Positions 25,974-34,806 are shown, numbered from the stretch's first letter. The stretch is DNA of 64,000 nucleotides from Pseudooceanicola antarcticus (GCF_900215355.1 NZ_OBEA01000008.1:1-64000); one strand, 5' to 3'. A program made the numbers and translations. The notes: a model not told the origin generated them from the letters alone.

Positions 25974-27485
25974 ATGCAAGGACCCATCGTCGAGCTCTCC
26001 GACGTATCGATCAGCTTTGCCGGGGTGAAGGCCCTGGAAGGCGTCGATTTCGCCTGCCACGCCGGGACGACCCACGCCATTCTCGGCGAGAACGGCGCGG
26101 GCAAGTCGACGCTCATCAAGACCATCTCGGGCGTGCTGAAACCCGACACCGGCTCCATCGCCGTCAACGGCAGGGAGGTCCGCTTTGCGGGCCCGGCCGA
26201 GGCCGCGGATGCAGGCATCGTCTGCATGTTCCAGGAGCTTTCGCTGATCCCCGATCTCAGCGTCGCCGACAATATCTCTCTTCAGCGCCCGCCCCGGCAC
26301 ATGGGGCTGATCGACCGCCGCGCGCAGATCGCGCGCGCCGAGGCGCTGCTGGCCCGCGTGCGCTGCGAGGATGTCGATCCGCGCGCCATGGTCCGCGACC
26401 TGTCGCTGTCGCGCCGCCAGATGGTCGAGGTCGCCAAGGCGCTCGGCCGCGACCCGAAGGTGCTGATCCTCGACGAGGCCACCTCGGCGCTGACCCAAAA
26501 GGACGTGGAAACGATCTACGGCCTGCTGGACGAGCTGCGCGCCGATGGTGTCTGCAGCCTCTTCATCAGCCACCGCATGCACGAGGTCGAGGCGCTCTGC
26601 GACCGGCTCTCGGTCTTCCGCAACGGCCGCCATGTCGAGACCTTCGGCAAGGGCGAGCGCTCTGACGCCGAGATCGTGCGGCTGATGATCGGCCGCGATG
26701 TCACGGCGAAATTCCCCCCGAAACCCGCGCCGAAGGAGCGCGAGCCGGTGATCCGCCTCGAGGAGCTTCGCTGGGAAAACCGCCTGAACGGCGTGTCCCT
26801 GTCGCTCGGCAAGGGAGAGATCCTGGGCATCGGCGGCCTGGACGGGCAAGGCCAGAAGGAACTTCTGCTGGCCCTCTTCGGCGTACTGAAAGGCGTCGAG
26901 GGCAAGGTCACGGTGGGCGAAGGCGACGGGCTCGCCGCCTCGCCCCATGCCGCCAAGACCGGACGCAACCGCATCGCGCTGATCCCCGAGGACCGCAAGA
27001 CCGAGGGGCTGATGCTCTCGCTCTCGATCGCCGACAACATCGTGGCCGCGGCGCTCGACAAGGTCTCGGGCCGGGGTGTCCTGGACCAGGCGCGCCTCGA
27101 TGCCGCGATTGCCGAGGGCATGGAGCGCCTGCAGATCAAGGCCGGGTCCACCGAGGATGCGGTCAAGACGCTCTCGGGCGGCAACCAGCAGAAGGTCGTG
27201 CTGGCCAAGTGGCTGATGATCGCGCCCGACGTGATCCTGATGAACGACCCGACGCGTGGCATCGACGTGGGCACCAAGCAAGAGATCTTCCGCATGATGC
27301 GCGCGCTGGCGGACGAGGGGAAATCCATCCTCTTCTATTCCTCCGACTATGCCGAGCTCATCGGCTGCTCTGACCGGGTGATCGTGCTCTACGACGGCCG
27401 CGTGGTCAGCGAGCTGACCGGAGAGGCGATCACCGAGGAAGCCATCGTCGCCGCCTCGCTCAACATTCAGGGAGAAATGGCATGA
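25974..27485 (+). CDS. RbsA-type sugar ABC transporter ATP-binding protein
   Basis: This protein of 503 residues has two ABC ATPase domains. Domain 1 has GENGAGKST, the signature variant LSLSRRQ and Walker B VLILDEATSAL. Domain 2 has a degenerate P-loop (GLDGQGQK), LSGGNQQK, and VILMNDPTRGIDVG, where the usual Asp-Glu pair reads Asn-Asp. The ATG at 25974 is chosen because CAGGAT lies eight bases upstream; another in-frame ATG at 25965 has no such site. It overlaps the first permease gene by four bases. Confidence 0.9.
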   Translation: MQGPIVELSDVSISFAGVKALEGVDFACHAGTTHAILGENGAGKSTLIKTISGVLKPDTGSIAVNGREVRFAGPAEAADAGIVCMFQELSLIPDLSVADNISLQRPPRHMGLIDRRAQIARAEALLARVRCEDVDPRAMVRDLSLSRRQMVEVAKALGRDPKVLILDEATSALTQKDVETIYGLLDELRADGVCSLFISHRMHEVEALCDRLSVFRNGRHVETFGKGERSDAEIVRLMIGRDVTAKFPPKPAPKEREPVIRLEELRWENRLNGVSLSLGKGEILGIGGLDGQGQKELLLALFGVLKGVEGKVTVGEGDGLAASPHAAKTGRNRIALIPEDRKTEGLMLSLSIADNIVAAALDKVSGRGVLDQARLDAAIAEGMERLQIKAGSTEDAVKTLSGGNQQKVVLAKWLMIAPDVILMNDPTRGIDVGTKQEIFRMMRALADEGKSILFYSSDYAELIGCSDRVIVLYDGRVVSELTGEAITEEAIVAASLNIQGEMA

Positions 27486-28513
27486 CCCGCTGGATCGGAC
27501 AGAACCGGGGATTTGCCGCCGCGCTGGCGCTGTTCCTGGCCCTCTACCTTTCGTACCACCTGATGCATCCGCGCGGCTTCTCGACCGCCGTGCTGGTGCA
27601 GAACTCCAACGAGCTGGTGGCCATCGGCTTCGTCGCCATGGCCCAGACGGTGCCGGTGCTGCTTGGCGGGCTCGACCTGTCGGTGGGGGCGATCATGACG
27701 CTGGCGGCCTGCGTGGCCTCCTGGCTGCTCGACGGCACCCCGCTGCAGATCGCCTTCGGCATGATCGCCACTCTCGCGGTCGGCACCGCCTTCGGCCTGC
27801 TGAACGGGCTGATCGTGGTCTACGGGCGGCTGCAACCGATCATCGCCACCCTGGCCACGGGCGCCATCGCCATCGGCCTGGCGCTGCTCATCCGCCCCAA
27901 CCCCGGCGGCAATGTCGACGGAGACCTGAACTGGGCGCTGACCAATTCCGTCTTCGACTTCGCCGAGACCTACGGCATCGGCCAGGACGGCGAGGCCACC
28001 TGGCTCGCCCCCTTCGTCAACATCCCGCTGCCGCTGATCCTGCTCTTCGGCATGGCCTGCCTGGTCTGGCTGCCCTTCAAGCGCACCGTGACCGGGCGCA
28101 CCATCTATGCCATCGGCTCTGCCGAGGGCGCGGCCTTCGCCTCTGGCCTGCCGATCAACCGGGCGCGGATCGCGGCCTTCACGCTGGCGGGCTTCTTTGC
28201 CGCCTGCGGCGGGCTCTACCTCGCCATCCAGACCTCGACCGGCAATGCCGACGTGGTGCAGGCGGGGGCCTATACGCTGAACTCCATCGCCGCGGTGGTG
28301 CTTGGCGGCACCGCGCTTCTCGGGGGAACCGGCGGGGTGATCGCCTCGATCCTCGGAGCGATGATCCTGCGCGCGGTCTCCTTCTACTTCCGCATCCTCG
28401 ACATCGACCCGCTGCTGCAGCCCCTGATCGAGGGGATCGTGCTGCTGGCGGCCGTGAGCGCGGTGGCCTTCCGGACCTTCCGCGTGAAGAACCAACTGGA
28501 GCTCTTCCGATGA
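27482..28513 (+). CDS. Sugar ABC transporter permease, first of two
   Basis: This 343-residue CUT2-type permease shows VAIGFVAMAQTVPVLLGGLDLSVGAIMTL, LNGLIVVYGRLQPIIATLAT and the cytoplasmic loop with AIGSAEGAAFASGLPINRAR that contacts the ATPase. A soluble insertion of about 50 residues with polar sequence (PNPGGNVDGDLNWALTNSVF) lies in the middle. It overlaps the ATPase gene and the second permease by four bases each. Two different permeases imply a heterodimer, less common than the homodimer of ribose-type systems. Confidence 0.9.
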   Translation: MTRWIGQNRGFAAALALFLALYLSYHLMHPRGFSTAVLVQNSNELVAIGFVAMAQTVPVLLGGLDLSVGAIMTLAACVASWLLDGTPLQIAFGMIATLAVGTAFGLLNGLIVVYGRLQPIIATLATGAIAIGLALLIRPNPGGNVDGDLNWALTNSVFDFAETYGIGQDGEATWLAPFVNIPLPLILLFGMACLVWLPFKRTVTGRTIYAIGSAEGAAFASGLPINRARIAAFTLAGFFAACGGLYLAIQTSTGNADVVQAGAYTLNSIAAVVLGGTALLGGTGGVIASILGAMILRAVSFYFRILDIDPLLQPLIEGIVLLAAVSAVAFRTFRVKNQLELFR

Positions 28514-29466
28514 CCGCCCTGACCCGCATCCGCCCGGCGGATCGCCCCATCCTCATCGCCTTCGGCTTCACCATCCTGATCCTGCTGATCGGCACCGCCT
28601 ATACGCTGTCGACCACCGGCACGGTGCCGCTGCTGCAACCCTCCTACCTGATGCAGCAATTGCAGATCGGCTCGTTCCTGGGCCTCTGCGCGGCGGGGAT
28701 GATGCTGGTCATCCTGACCGGCCACATCGACCTCTCGGTGCCCTGGACACTGACCTCGGCGGCGATGGTCGCCACCGCGATCGGCGGCCCCTGGGCGATC
28801 CCGGCAGGGCTTTCGGTGGGGCTCTGCGTGGGCCTGGTCAACGGCTTCGGCGTCTCGGTGCTGCGGGTGCCGGCGATGATCTTCACCCTTGGGCTCGACA
28901 CGGTGCTGCGCGGTCTCATGGTCGCCCGCACCGGGGGCTTCGCCCCGCAGGACCAGGCGACACCGGCGATGCTCTACCTGGCCAAGGCAAAGCTGCTCGG
29001 GGTGCCGGTGGCGCTTTTCGTCTGGATCGCGGTCTCGGTGCTGGTGACCTTCCTGCTGGCACGCACCACCTTCGGCCGCTCGCTCTATGCCATCGGCACC
29101 AAGGAACGCGCGGCCTGGCTCTCGGGCATCCGCACCAGGGCGGTCGTCACCGGAGCCTTCGTCGGCTCGGGCCTGTGCGCGGCCCTGGCCGGCGTGCTGC
29201 TGGCCGGCTATTCGGCCAAGGCCTACCAGGGGATGGGCAACAGCTTCCTGCTGCCCGCCATCGCCGCCGTGGTGCTCGGCGGCACCCATATCCTGGGCGG
29301 ACGCGGACGATACATCGGCACTTTCATGGGCGTCGTGCTGATCGTCCTGTTGAATTCAGTGCTGTCGATCATGCAAATGCCCGAGGCACTGCGGCAAATC
29401 ATTTACGGCACCGTCATCATCGGCATGTTGCTGATCTATGGGCGCGGAACGAGGATCTCGGAATGA
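28510..29466 (+). CDS. Sugar ABC transporter permease, second of two
   Basis: This 318-residue CUT2-type permease carries the LGLCAAGMMLVILTGHIDLSVPW stretch, in which GHIDLSV replaces the usual GGLDLSV, then LVNGFGVSVLRVPAMIFTLG and the ATPase-contact loop AIGTKERAAWLSGIRTR. About ten hydrophobic helices are visible. It overlaps the first permease and the downstream xylX-like gene by four bases each, so the importer and the enzymes are translationally linked. Confidence 0.9.
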   Translation: MTALTRIRPADRPILIAFGFTILILLIGTAYTLSTTGTVPLLQPSYLMQQLQIGSFLGLCAAGMMLVILTGHIDLSVPWTLTSAAMVATAIGGPWAIPAGLSVGLCVGLVNGFGVSVLRVPAMIFTLGLDTVLRGLMVARTGGFAPQDQATPAMLYLAKAKLLGVPVALFVWIAVSVLVTFLLARTTFGRSLYAIGTKERAAWLSGIRTRAVVTGAFVGSGLCAALAGVLLAGYSAKAYQGMGNSFLLPAIAAVVLGGTHILGGRGRYIGTFMGVVLIVLLNSVLSIMQMPEALRQIIYGTVIIGMLLIYGRGTRISE

Positions 29467-30638
29467 CAGAGAACAAGACAATGGCGCTGGCCGCCAAGGA
29501 CATCCTGCCGGACGCCGGCGACGCCACCCTGCTGGGCCGGGTCTGGTCGAAGAGCGCCGAGGGCCCCTGCCCGGTGCTGCTGCGCGACGGCGAGGTGCTT
29601 GACCTCACCCATGTCGCGCCCACCATGGCCGAGCTGCTGGAGATCGAAGACCTGGCCGGCGCGCTTTCCGCCGGTGGCCCCTCGCTGGGACCGCTCGAAG
29701 GGTTCCTCGATCAGGGCGACGGCAAGGGCAGCGCCGGCCAGCTTCTGGCGCCCTGCGACCTGCAGGCGGTCAAGGCGGCGGGGGTGACCTTCGCCGGCTC
29801 CATGATCGAGCGGGTGATCGAGGAACGCGCCAAGGGCGATCCGGCCATGGCGCTCTCGATCCGCTCCGAGCTGGCCGAGATCCTGGGCGGCAACCTGCGC
29901 GGGCTGGTGCCGGGCTCGGACAAGGCGGCAGAGGTGAAGGCGCATCTGCAGAAGGCCGGTCTCTGGTCGCAGTACCTCGAGGTCGGGATCGGCCCCGATG
30001 CCGAGATCTTCACCAAGGCCCAGCCGATGTCCGCCGTGGGTTGCGGTGCCGAGATCGGCATCCATCCCCGCTCGCACTGGAACAACCCCGAGCCCGAGGT
30101 GGTGCTGGCGATCAACTCGCGCGGCCAGATCCGCGGCGCCACCCTCGGCAACGACGTGAACCTGCGTGACTTCGAGGGCCGCTCTGCCCTGCTCCTGGGC
30201 AAGGCCAAGGACAACAACGCCGCCGCCGCCATGGGGCCCTTCATCCGCCTGCTGGACGACGGCTTCGCGCTCGAGGAACTCTCGACCCTCCGGGTCAGCC
30301 TCGAGATCACCGGCGAGGACGGCTTCCTGCTCTCGGATCACTCCGACATGGCGCAAATTTCGCGCCAGCCGGCCGATCTGGCGGCACAGCTGCTGAATGC
30401 GACGCACCAGTACCCGGACGGGGCGATGCTCTACCTCGGCACGATGTTCGCCCCGACCAAGGACCGCGACGGCGAGGGCATGGGCTTTACCCACAAGACC
30501 GGCGACATCGTCTCGGTCTCCTCGCCCGCGCTCGGACGGCTGGTCAACCGGGTCCACCCCTGTGACGCGGTCGCGCCCTGGAGCTTCGGGACCTCCGCCC
30601 TGATGCGCAACCTCGCGGAGCGGGGGGCGCTGAAATGA
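29463..30638 (+). CDS. xylX: 2-keto-3-deoxy-pentonate dehydratase, FAH superfamily (XylX-like)
   Basis: This 391-residue cytoplasmic enzyme belongs to the fumarylacetoacetate hydrolase superfamily, in the long-N-terminus subgroup that includes Caulobacter XylX. That enzyme dehydrates 2-keto-3-deoxyxylonate to alpha-ketoglutarate semialdehyde. The C-terminal FAH domain shows GCGAEIGIHPRSHWNNPEPEVVL, with metal-ligand Glu residues, then GNDVNLRDFEGRSALLLGKAKDNN, and LGTMFAPTKDRDGEGMGFTH. The ATG at 29463 overlaps the second permease by four bases. The neighbouring XylD-type dehydratase would supply its substrate, which supports this reading strongly. Confidence 0.85.
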   Translation: MTENKTMALAAKDILPDAGDATLLGRVWSKSAEGPCPVLLRDGEVLDLTHVAPTMAELLEIEDLAGALSAGGPSLGPLEGFLDQGDGKGSAGQLLAPCDLQAVKAAGVTFAGSMIERVIEERAKGDPAMALSIRSELAEILGGNLRGLVPGSDKAAEVKAHLQKAGLWSQYLEVGIGPDAEIFTKAQPMSAVGCGAEIGIHPRSHWNNPEPEVVLAINSRGQIRGATLGNDVNLRDFEGRSALLLGKAKDNNAAAAMGPFIRLLDDGFALEELSTLRVSLEITGEDGFLLSDHSDMAQISRQPADLAAQLLNATHQYPDGAMLYLGTMFAPTKDRDGEGMGFTHKTGDIVSVSSPALGRLVNRVHPCDAVAPWSFGTSALMRNLAERGALK

Positions 30639-32404
30639 CCAAGCGCCGCCTTCGCAGCCAGGACTGGTTCGACAATCCCGAACACGCCGACATGACGGCG
30701 CTCTACCTGGAGCGTTTCATGAACTACGGGATGACGCCCGAGGAGCTCTCGGAGGGTCGCCCGATCATCGGCATAGCCCAGTCCGGCAGCGACCTTTCGC
30801 CCTGCAACCGCCACCATGTCGACCTGGCCAAGCGGGTGCGCGACGGCATCCGTGACGCGGGCGGCATTCCCATCGAGTTCCCCACCCATCCGATCTTCGA
30901 GAACTGCCGTCGCCCCACGGCAGCCCTTGATCGCAACCTGGCCTACCTGGGCCTGGTGGAGCTGCTGCATGGCTACCCGCTGGATGGCGTGGTGCTGACC
31001 ACCGGCTGCGACAAGACCACCCCCGCCGCGATCATGGCAGCGGCCACCGTCGATATCCCGGCGATCGTCCTCTCTGGCGGCGCGATGCTCGACTCGGTGC
31101 ACGAGGGCCGTCTTGCGGGCTCGGGCACCGTGATCTGGCAATCCCGCCGCCGCTACGCGGCCGGCGAGATCGACCGGCAGGAATTCCTCGAGACCGCGCT
31201 CGATTCCGCTCCCTCCATCGGCCATTGCAACACCATGGGCACCGCCTCGACGATGAACGCCCTGGCCGAGGCCATGGGCCTCTCGCTCACCGGCTGCGCC
31301 TCGATCCCGGCGGCCTACCGCGAGCGCGGGCAGATGGCCTATCGCACCGGCAAGCGGGCCGTCGAGCTGGTGGAAGAGGACCTGCGCCCCTCGATGATCC
31401 TGACCCGCGACGCGATGCTGAATGCGCTGCGGGTCAACTCCGCCATCGGCGGATCGACCAACGCCCAGCCCCATCTCGCCGCCATCGCCGAGGCGGCGGG
31501 CGTCGAGCTGAACAAGGACGACTGGCAGATCCACGGCTACGACATCCCGCTGCTGGCCGATGTCCAGCCCGCCGGGCGCTTCCTGTCCGAGCGCTTCCAC
31601 CGTGCCGGCGGCGTGCCCGCGATCATGTGGGAACTGGCCGAGGCGGGCGTGCTCGAGACCGGCTGTCAGACCGTCACCGGCCAAAGCATGGCCGAGAACC
31701 TCGCGGGCCGCGAGGCCAAGGACCGCGAGGTCATCCGCCCCTACGCAGACCCCCTGATGCAGCGCGCGGGCTTCCGCGTGCTCACCGGCAACCTCTTCGA
31801 TTTCGCCATCATGAAGACCAGCGTGATCTCGGATGACTTCCGCAGCCGCTTCCTGTCGGACCCCGACAAGGCGAATTGCTTCGAGGGCCGCGCCGTGGTC
31901 TTCGACGGCTCGGAGGACTACCACGCAAGGATCAACGATCCCGAGCTCGACATCGACGGTCGCTCGATCCTGGTGATCCGGGGTGCGGGCCCCCTGGGCT
32001 GGCCCGGCTCTGCCGAGGTGGTCAACATGCAGCCGCCGGATCGGCTGATCCGGGCGGGGATCACCAGCCTGCCGACCATCGGTGACGGGCGGCAGTCGGG
32101 CACCGCAGACAGCCCCTCCATCGTCCATGCCTCGCCCGAAAGCGCCGAAGGCGGCGGCCTGGCCTGGCTCAGGAGCGGCGACATGATCCGCATCGACCTC
32201 GATTCCGGGCGCTGCGACATGCTGGTGGACGAGGACGAGATTGCACGGCGTCAGCAAGAGGCCGTGCCCACCACGCCGAAGGCGCAGACCCCCTGGCAGA
32301 AGATCTACCGGCGCGAGGCAACGCAACTCAGCGACGGGGCCACCCTGCGCTCGGCCAAGGGGTTCCACCGCATCGCGGAAAAGCTGCCCCGCCACAATCA
32401 CTGA
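30635..32404 (+). CDS. xylD: Pentonate dehydratase, IlvD/Edd family (XylD-like)
   Basis: This 589-residue iron-sulfur dehydratase removes water from a sugar acid, probably D-xylonate or L-arabinonate, to give a 2-keto-3-deoxy acid. Three cysteines placed as expected for the [2Fe-2S] cluster in this subgroup are C57 (DLSPCNRHH), C125 (TTGCDKTTP) and C198 (GHCNTMGTA). The start RRLRSQDWFDNPEHADMTALYLER is typical of pentonate rather than amino-acid (IlvD) dehydratases. It overlaps the xylX-like gene by four bases and is followed by a strong terminator, so it ends the long operon. Missing here are the sugar dehydrogenase, lactonase and ketoglutarate semialdehyde dehydrogenase. Confidence 0.9.
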   Translation: MTKRRLRSQDWFDNPEHADMTALYLERFMNYGMTPEELSEGRPIIGIAQSGSDLSPCNRHHVDLAKRVRDGIRDAGGIPIEFPTHPIFENCRRPTAALDRNLAYLGLVELLHGYPLDGVVLTTGCDKTTPAAIMAAATVDIPAIVLSGGAMLDSVHEGRLAGSGTVIWQSRRRYAAGEIDRQEFLETALDSAPSIGHCNTMGTASTMNALAEAMGLSLTGCASIPAAYRERGQMAYRTGKRAVELVEEDLRPSMILTRDAMLNALRVNSAIGGSTNAQPHLAAIAEAAGVELNKDDWQIHGYDIPLLADVQPAGRFLSERFHRAGGVPAIMWELAEAGVLETGCQTVTGQSMAENLAGREAKDREVIRPYADPLMQRAGFRVLTGNLFDFAIMKTSVISDDFRSRFLSDPDKANCFEGRAVVFDGSEDYHARINDPELDIDGRSILVIRGAGPLGWPGSAEVVNMQPPDRLIRAGITSLPTIGDGRQSGTADSPSIVHASPESAEGGGLAWLRSGDMIRIDLDSGRCDMLVDEDEIARRQQEAVPTTPKAQTPWQKIYRREATQLSDGATLRSAKGFHRIAEKLPRHNH

Positions 32405-32437
32405 GAGCCGCGCGCAGCTCCCGCGGCGAAGACGAAA

Positions 32438-32470
32438 GACCCCGGCCACCGTTTCCGGTGCGCCGGGGTC
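32438..32470. terminator. Terminator between convergent xylD and racemase-family genes
   Basis: An outer 9-bp stem (GACCCCGGC / GCCGGGGTC) encloses an inner CACCG/CGGTG hairpin. It lies 34 bases after xylD and 51 bases from the stop of the leftward gene, so it can terminate both. Confidence 0.75.
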
Positions 32471-32520
32471 ACTGTTTCAATGACACTGAAAAAGACAGGC
32501 CCTCCCCCGCCTTGCCGGGA

Positions 32521-33162
32521 TCAGCGGGTCAGCATCTCTGCCTGGCGCAGGGCGCAGCGCAGGCCGTCGAGCAGGGGCACCGGCAGATCAGGCGCCAGGG
32601 CCGAGGCCATGCCCGCCGTGATCGCGCCGCCAAGCACCAGCACATCCGGCGCCTCGGCCTCAAGCACCTGCAGGGCCAGCGCGCGCATCTCGCGCAGCGT
32701 GCCCACGGGGTCGGCATGGCTTTCCAGCACGCCGCGCTCCAGCGCATGCACCCCGGTCATCCGCCCGCCCAGGCCATAGCCATCGGCCACCGCGTGAATG
32801 CCCGGCACCGCGGAGGGCGCCACCGTCAGCACCGCGAAGCTGCTGCCCAGCATGCAGGCCTGGAACATCGCCGCCTCTGCCAACCCGACCACGGGGAACG
32901 GGACCGCGCGCCGGGCCTTCATCAGGCCGGGGTCGCTGAAACAGGCCACGATGGCGGCATCGAAGCCGGTGACCGAGGTGATCGCCTCGCAGGTCGCCCG
33001 CGCGGCGGTTTCTACATGGGCCGGGGTCTCGATGGCGGCAGGGCCGAACGAGGCAGTCAGCGCGGTGACATCGGTCCCCGGCGCGGCCATCCGCAGGGCC
33101 TCCTGCCGCAGCAGGTCGGTGATCCCGGCAGAGGTATTGGAGTTGACGATCAGCAGCTTCAT
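32521..33162 (-). CDS. Asp/Glu/hydantoin racemase-family protein with one catalytic Cys
   Basis: This 213-residue cytoplasmic protein is of the HyuE/allantoin racemase type: it begins MKLLIVNSNTSAGITDLLR and has AIVACFSDPGL with the first catalytic Cys at position 74. The second catalytic Cys, normally in an LGCAGM motif, is absent: the equivalent stretch reads LVLGGAITAGM, with Gly at 179. Two-base racemisation is therefore doubtful, and the enzyme may be a decarboxylase, isomerase or a racemase with another base. It is 7 bases behind the PuuE-like gene in a three-gene leftward operon, so a hydantoin, allantoin or related ureide is the likely substrate. Confidence 0.8.
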   Translation of the reverse strand: MKLLIVNSNTSAGITDLLRQEALRMAAPGTDVTALTASFGPAAIETPAHVETAARATCEAITSVTGFDAAIVACFSDPGLMKARRAVPFPVVGLAEAAMFQACMLGSSFAVLTVAPSAVPGIHAVADGYGLGGRMTGVHALERGVLESHADPVGTLREMRALALQVLEAEAPDVLVLGGAITAGMASALAPDLPVPLLDGLRCALRQAEMLTR

Positions 33163-33169
33163 CAGGGGA

Positions 33170-34099
33170 TCAGGCCGCCGCCGTCCAGCGCGGCAACCCC
33201 GCGACAGAGCGCCACTCATGGGCGATCTCGGCGCGGGTGGCGAACCAGACATCGCCCCGCGACCGCATATGCTTCAGCAGCTTCTCCAGCCCCGCAATGC
33301 GGCCGGGCCGGCCGATGATCCGCTGGTGCAGGCCCACCGACATCATGCGCGGACGCTCCGCCCCCTCGCGCCAGAGCCAGTCGAAGGCATCGGCGCAATA
33401 GCGGGTGAAATCATCGGCAAAGACGAAGCCTCCGCCGGGGCTGAACCGCATGTCGTTGGTGTCGAAGCTGTAGGGCAGCACAACGTGAGGGGCCCCCTGC
33501 CCGCTCAGCACATAGGGCAGATCGTCGTTGTAGGCGTCGGAGTCGTAGAGGAAGCCGCCATGCTCGCGCAGCAGCCGCCGGGTATGCACCGAAGAGGCCG
33601 AACGGGTGTGCCAGCCCACCGGAGCCCGTCCCGCGATCCGCGTCAGGCTATCGTAGGTGCGGGCGATGACACGCGCCTCCTCGGCGGCCTCCATCCCCGA
33701 ATGGCTTTCCCAGCGATAGCCATGGCAGGCGATCTCGTGGTCGCGCTCGGCCGCGCCTGCGATGAGCGAGGGCACACGTTCGGCGGCACGGGCACAGGTG
33801 CTGATGGTGGCGCGCACGTCATGGGCCTCGAGCAGCGACAGGATACGGTCGAAACCGGCGCGGGGGCCGTATTCGTAATGCGAGTTCATGCAGGGATCAG
33901 GTGCTCCGAAGACCTCTTCGCGGACCTCGTAGACGGGTTCGTTGCGCTCATCGCCATCGGCGATGGAAAGCTCTGCCCCCTCCTCGAAGTTCAGCACGAA
34001 AGAGACCGCGATACGTGCGCCGCCGGGCCAGCGCCCCGCCGCGGGCTGATCCGCCGGGCGCAGGAAGTCCCGCGCGGCAAGCGTGGCGGCGGCGGTCAT
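33170..34099 (-). CDS. puuE: PuuE-like allantoinase / polysaccharide deacetylase family
   Basis: This 309-residue enzyme belongs to the polysaccharide deacetylase (NodB) fold and most resembles the PuuE allantoinases, which open the allantoin ring. It has the PuuE-type start RWPGGARIAVSFVLNFEEGAELS, then MNSHYEYGPRAGFDRIL, EIACHGYRWESHSGM and GLHQRIIGRPGR. Related proteins also hydrolyse other amides or peptidoglycan, so allantoinase is likely but not proven. The ATG overlaps the gntR stop by four bases. With the racemase-family gene behind it and a TRAP importer diverging, it fits a ureide uptake and breakdown locus. Allantoate-degrading enzymes are not in the window. Confidence 0.83.
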   Translation of the reverse strand: MTAAATLAARDFLRPADQPAAGRWPGGARIAVSFVLNFEEGAELSIADGDERNEPVYEVREEVFGAPDPCMNSHYEYGPRAGFDRILSLLEAHDVRATISTCARAAERVPSLIAGAAERDHEIACHGYRWESHSGMEAAEEARVIARTYDSLTRIAGRAPVGWHTRSASSVHTRRLLREHGGFLYDSDAYNDDLPYVLSGQGAPHVVLPYSFDTNDMRFSPGGGFVFADDFTRYCADAFDWLWREGAERPRMMSVGLHQRIIGRPGRIAGLEKLLKHMRSRGDVWFATRAEIAHEWRSVAGLPRWTAAA

Positions 34100-34794
34100 G
34101 ACTTGTCTCCCAGGTGGGCAAAGGCCTTGGCCAGCGCCTGCGACTTGCGGCCCTCTTCCCCGAGGTCCAGCGTCTCCATCACGTCCTGCAGGTGGTGGCG
34201 CATGGCATGGGCGGCGGCGTCCTCGTCCCCGGCCTCGATCTTGTCGACCAGGTCCGCGTGCCCCCCCAGCGAACAGCCCGAAGAGGACGGCCGCTGGTAG
34301 AGAGCCACCACGAGGCTGTCGCGCGAGACCAGCTCGCGCACCACTTCCGAGACCACGTCATTGCCGGTGATCCGCGCCAGCTCGCAGTGAAACTCTCCTG
34401 TCAGGCGATGCGCCCGGCCGCCGTTGCGGCCCTCGCGGGCGCGCTGCTCTTCGGCAACGATCTCGCGCAGCATCTTCAGGTGCTGGGGCTGGGCGACGCG
34501 GGTGGCGGCGCGGATGACCCCCTCTTCGATGATCTGGCGCGCGGCGTTGACCGCGCGGGCATCCTCGACCGAAGGCCGGGCCACGAAGGCGCCGCGCATC
34601 GGCTCCATCACCACGATCTTCTGATCCGAGAGCCGGTGCAGGATGGGACGGATACGCGTCTTCGACACCCCGAAGACCTTGCCCAGCTCATCCTGCCCCA
34701 GTTTCTCACCGGGCGCGAGGCGACCCCCGACGATTGCGTCAAAGATCTCGCGGTGGATCTCGTCGTCGGTCATTGGTTCCGTTGTTGCCGTCAT
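34096..34794 (-). CDS. GntR-family regulator, FCD domain
   Basis: This 232-residue regulator has an N-terminal winged helix-turn-helix (APGEKLGQDELGKVFGVSKTRIRPILHRLSDQKIV in two parts) and an FCD effector domain (HRLTGEFHCELARITGNDVVSEV, then GGHADLVDKIEAGDEDAA). FCD domains bind metal and an organic acid. The ATG at 34794 follows GTGGGA; the frame is open 54 codons upstream through the promoter region and its operator, which argues against a longer protein. It is the first gene of the leftward operon and divergent from a TRAP importer. Two identical 12-bp elements, one near each start, are its probable sites. Confidence 0.87.
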   Translation of the reverse strand: MTATTEPMTDDEIHREIFDAIVGGRLAPGEKLGQDELGKVFGVSKTRIRPILHRLSDQKIVVMEPMRGAFVARPSVEDARAVNAARQIIEEGVIRAATRVAQPQHLKMLREIVAEEQRAREGRNGGRAHRLTGEFHCELARITGNDVVSEVVRELVSRDSLVVALYQRPSSSGCSLGGHADLVDKIEAGDEDAAAHAMRHHLQDVMETLDLGEEGRKSQALAKAFAHLGDKS

Positions 34795-34806
34795 TCCCAC
34801 TTCCAG

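Noticed and set aside
24618-27281. Open frame of 887 codons on the minus strand
   Set aside because: It is antisense to the GntR, sugar-binding protein and RbsA genes, which have clear motifs and ribosome binding sites. Long antisense frames are common in GC-rich DNA, and its translation is a low-complexity mix of His, Arg, Gly and Asp with no family features.
30635-32404. Dihydroxy-acid dehydratase IlvD of branched-chain amino acid synthesis
   Set aside because: The N terminus and cluster cysteine spacing fit the sugar-acid dehydratase subgroup, and the neighbours are a sugar importer and an XylX-like enzyme.
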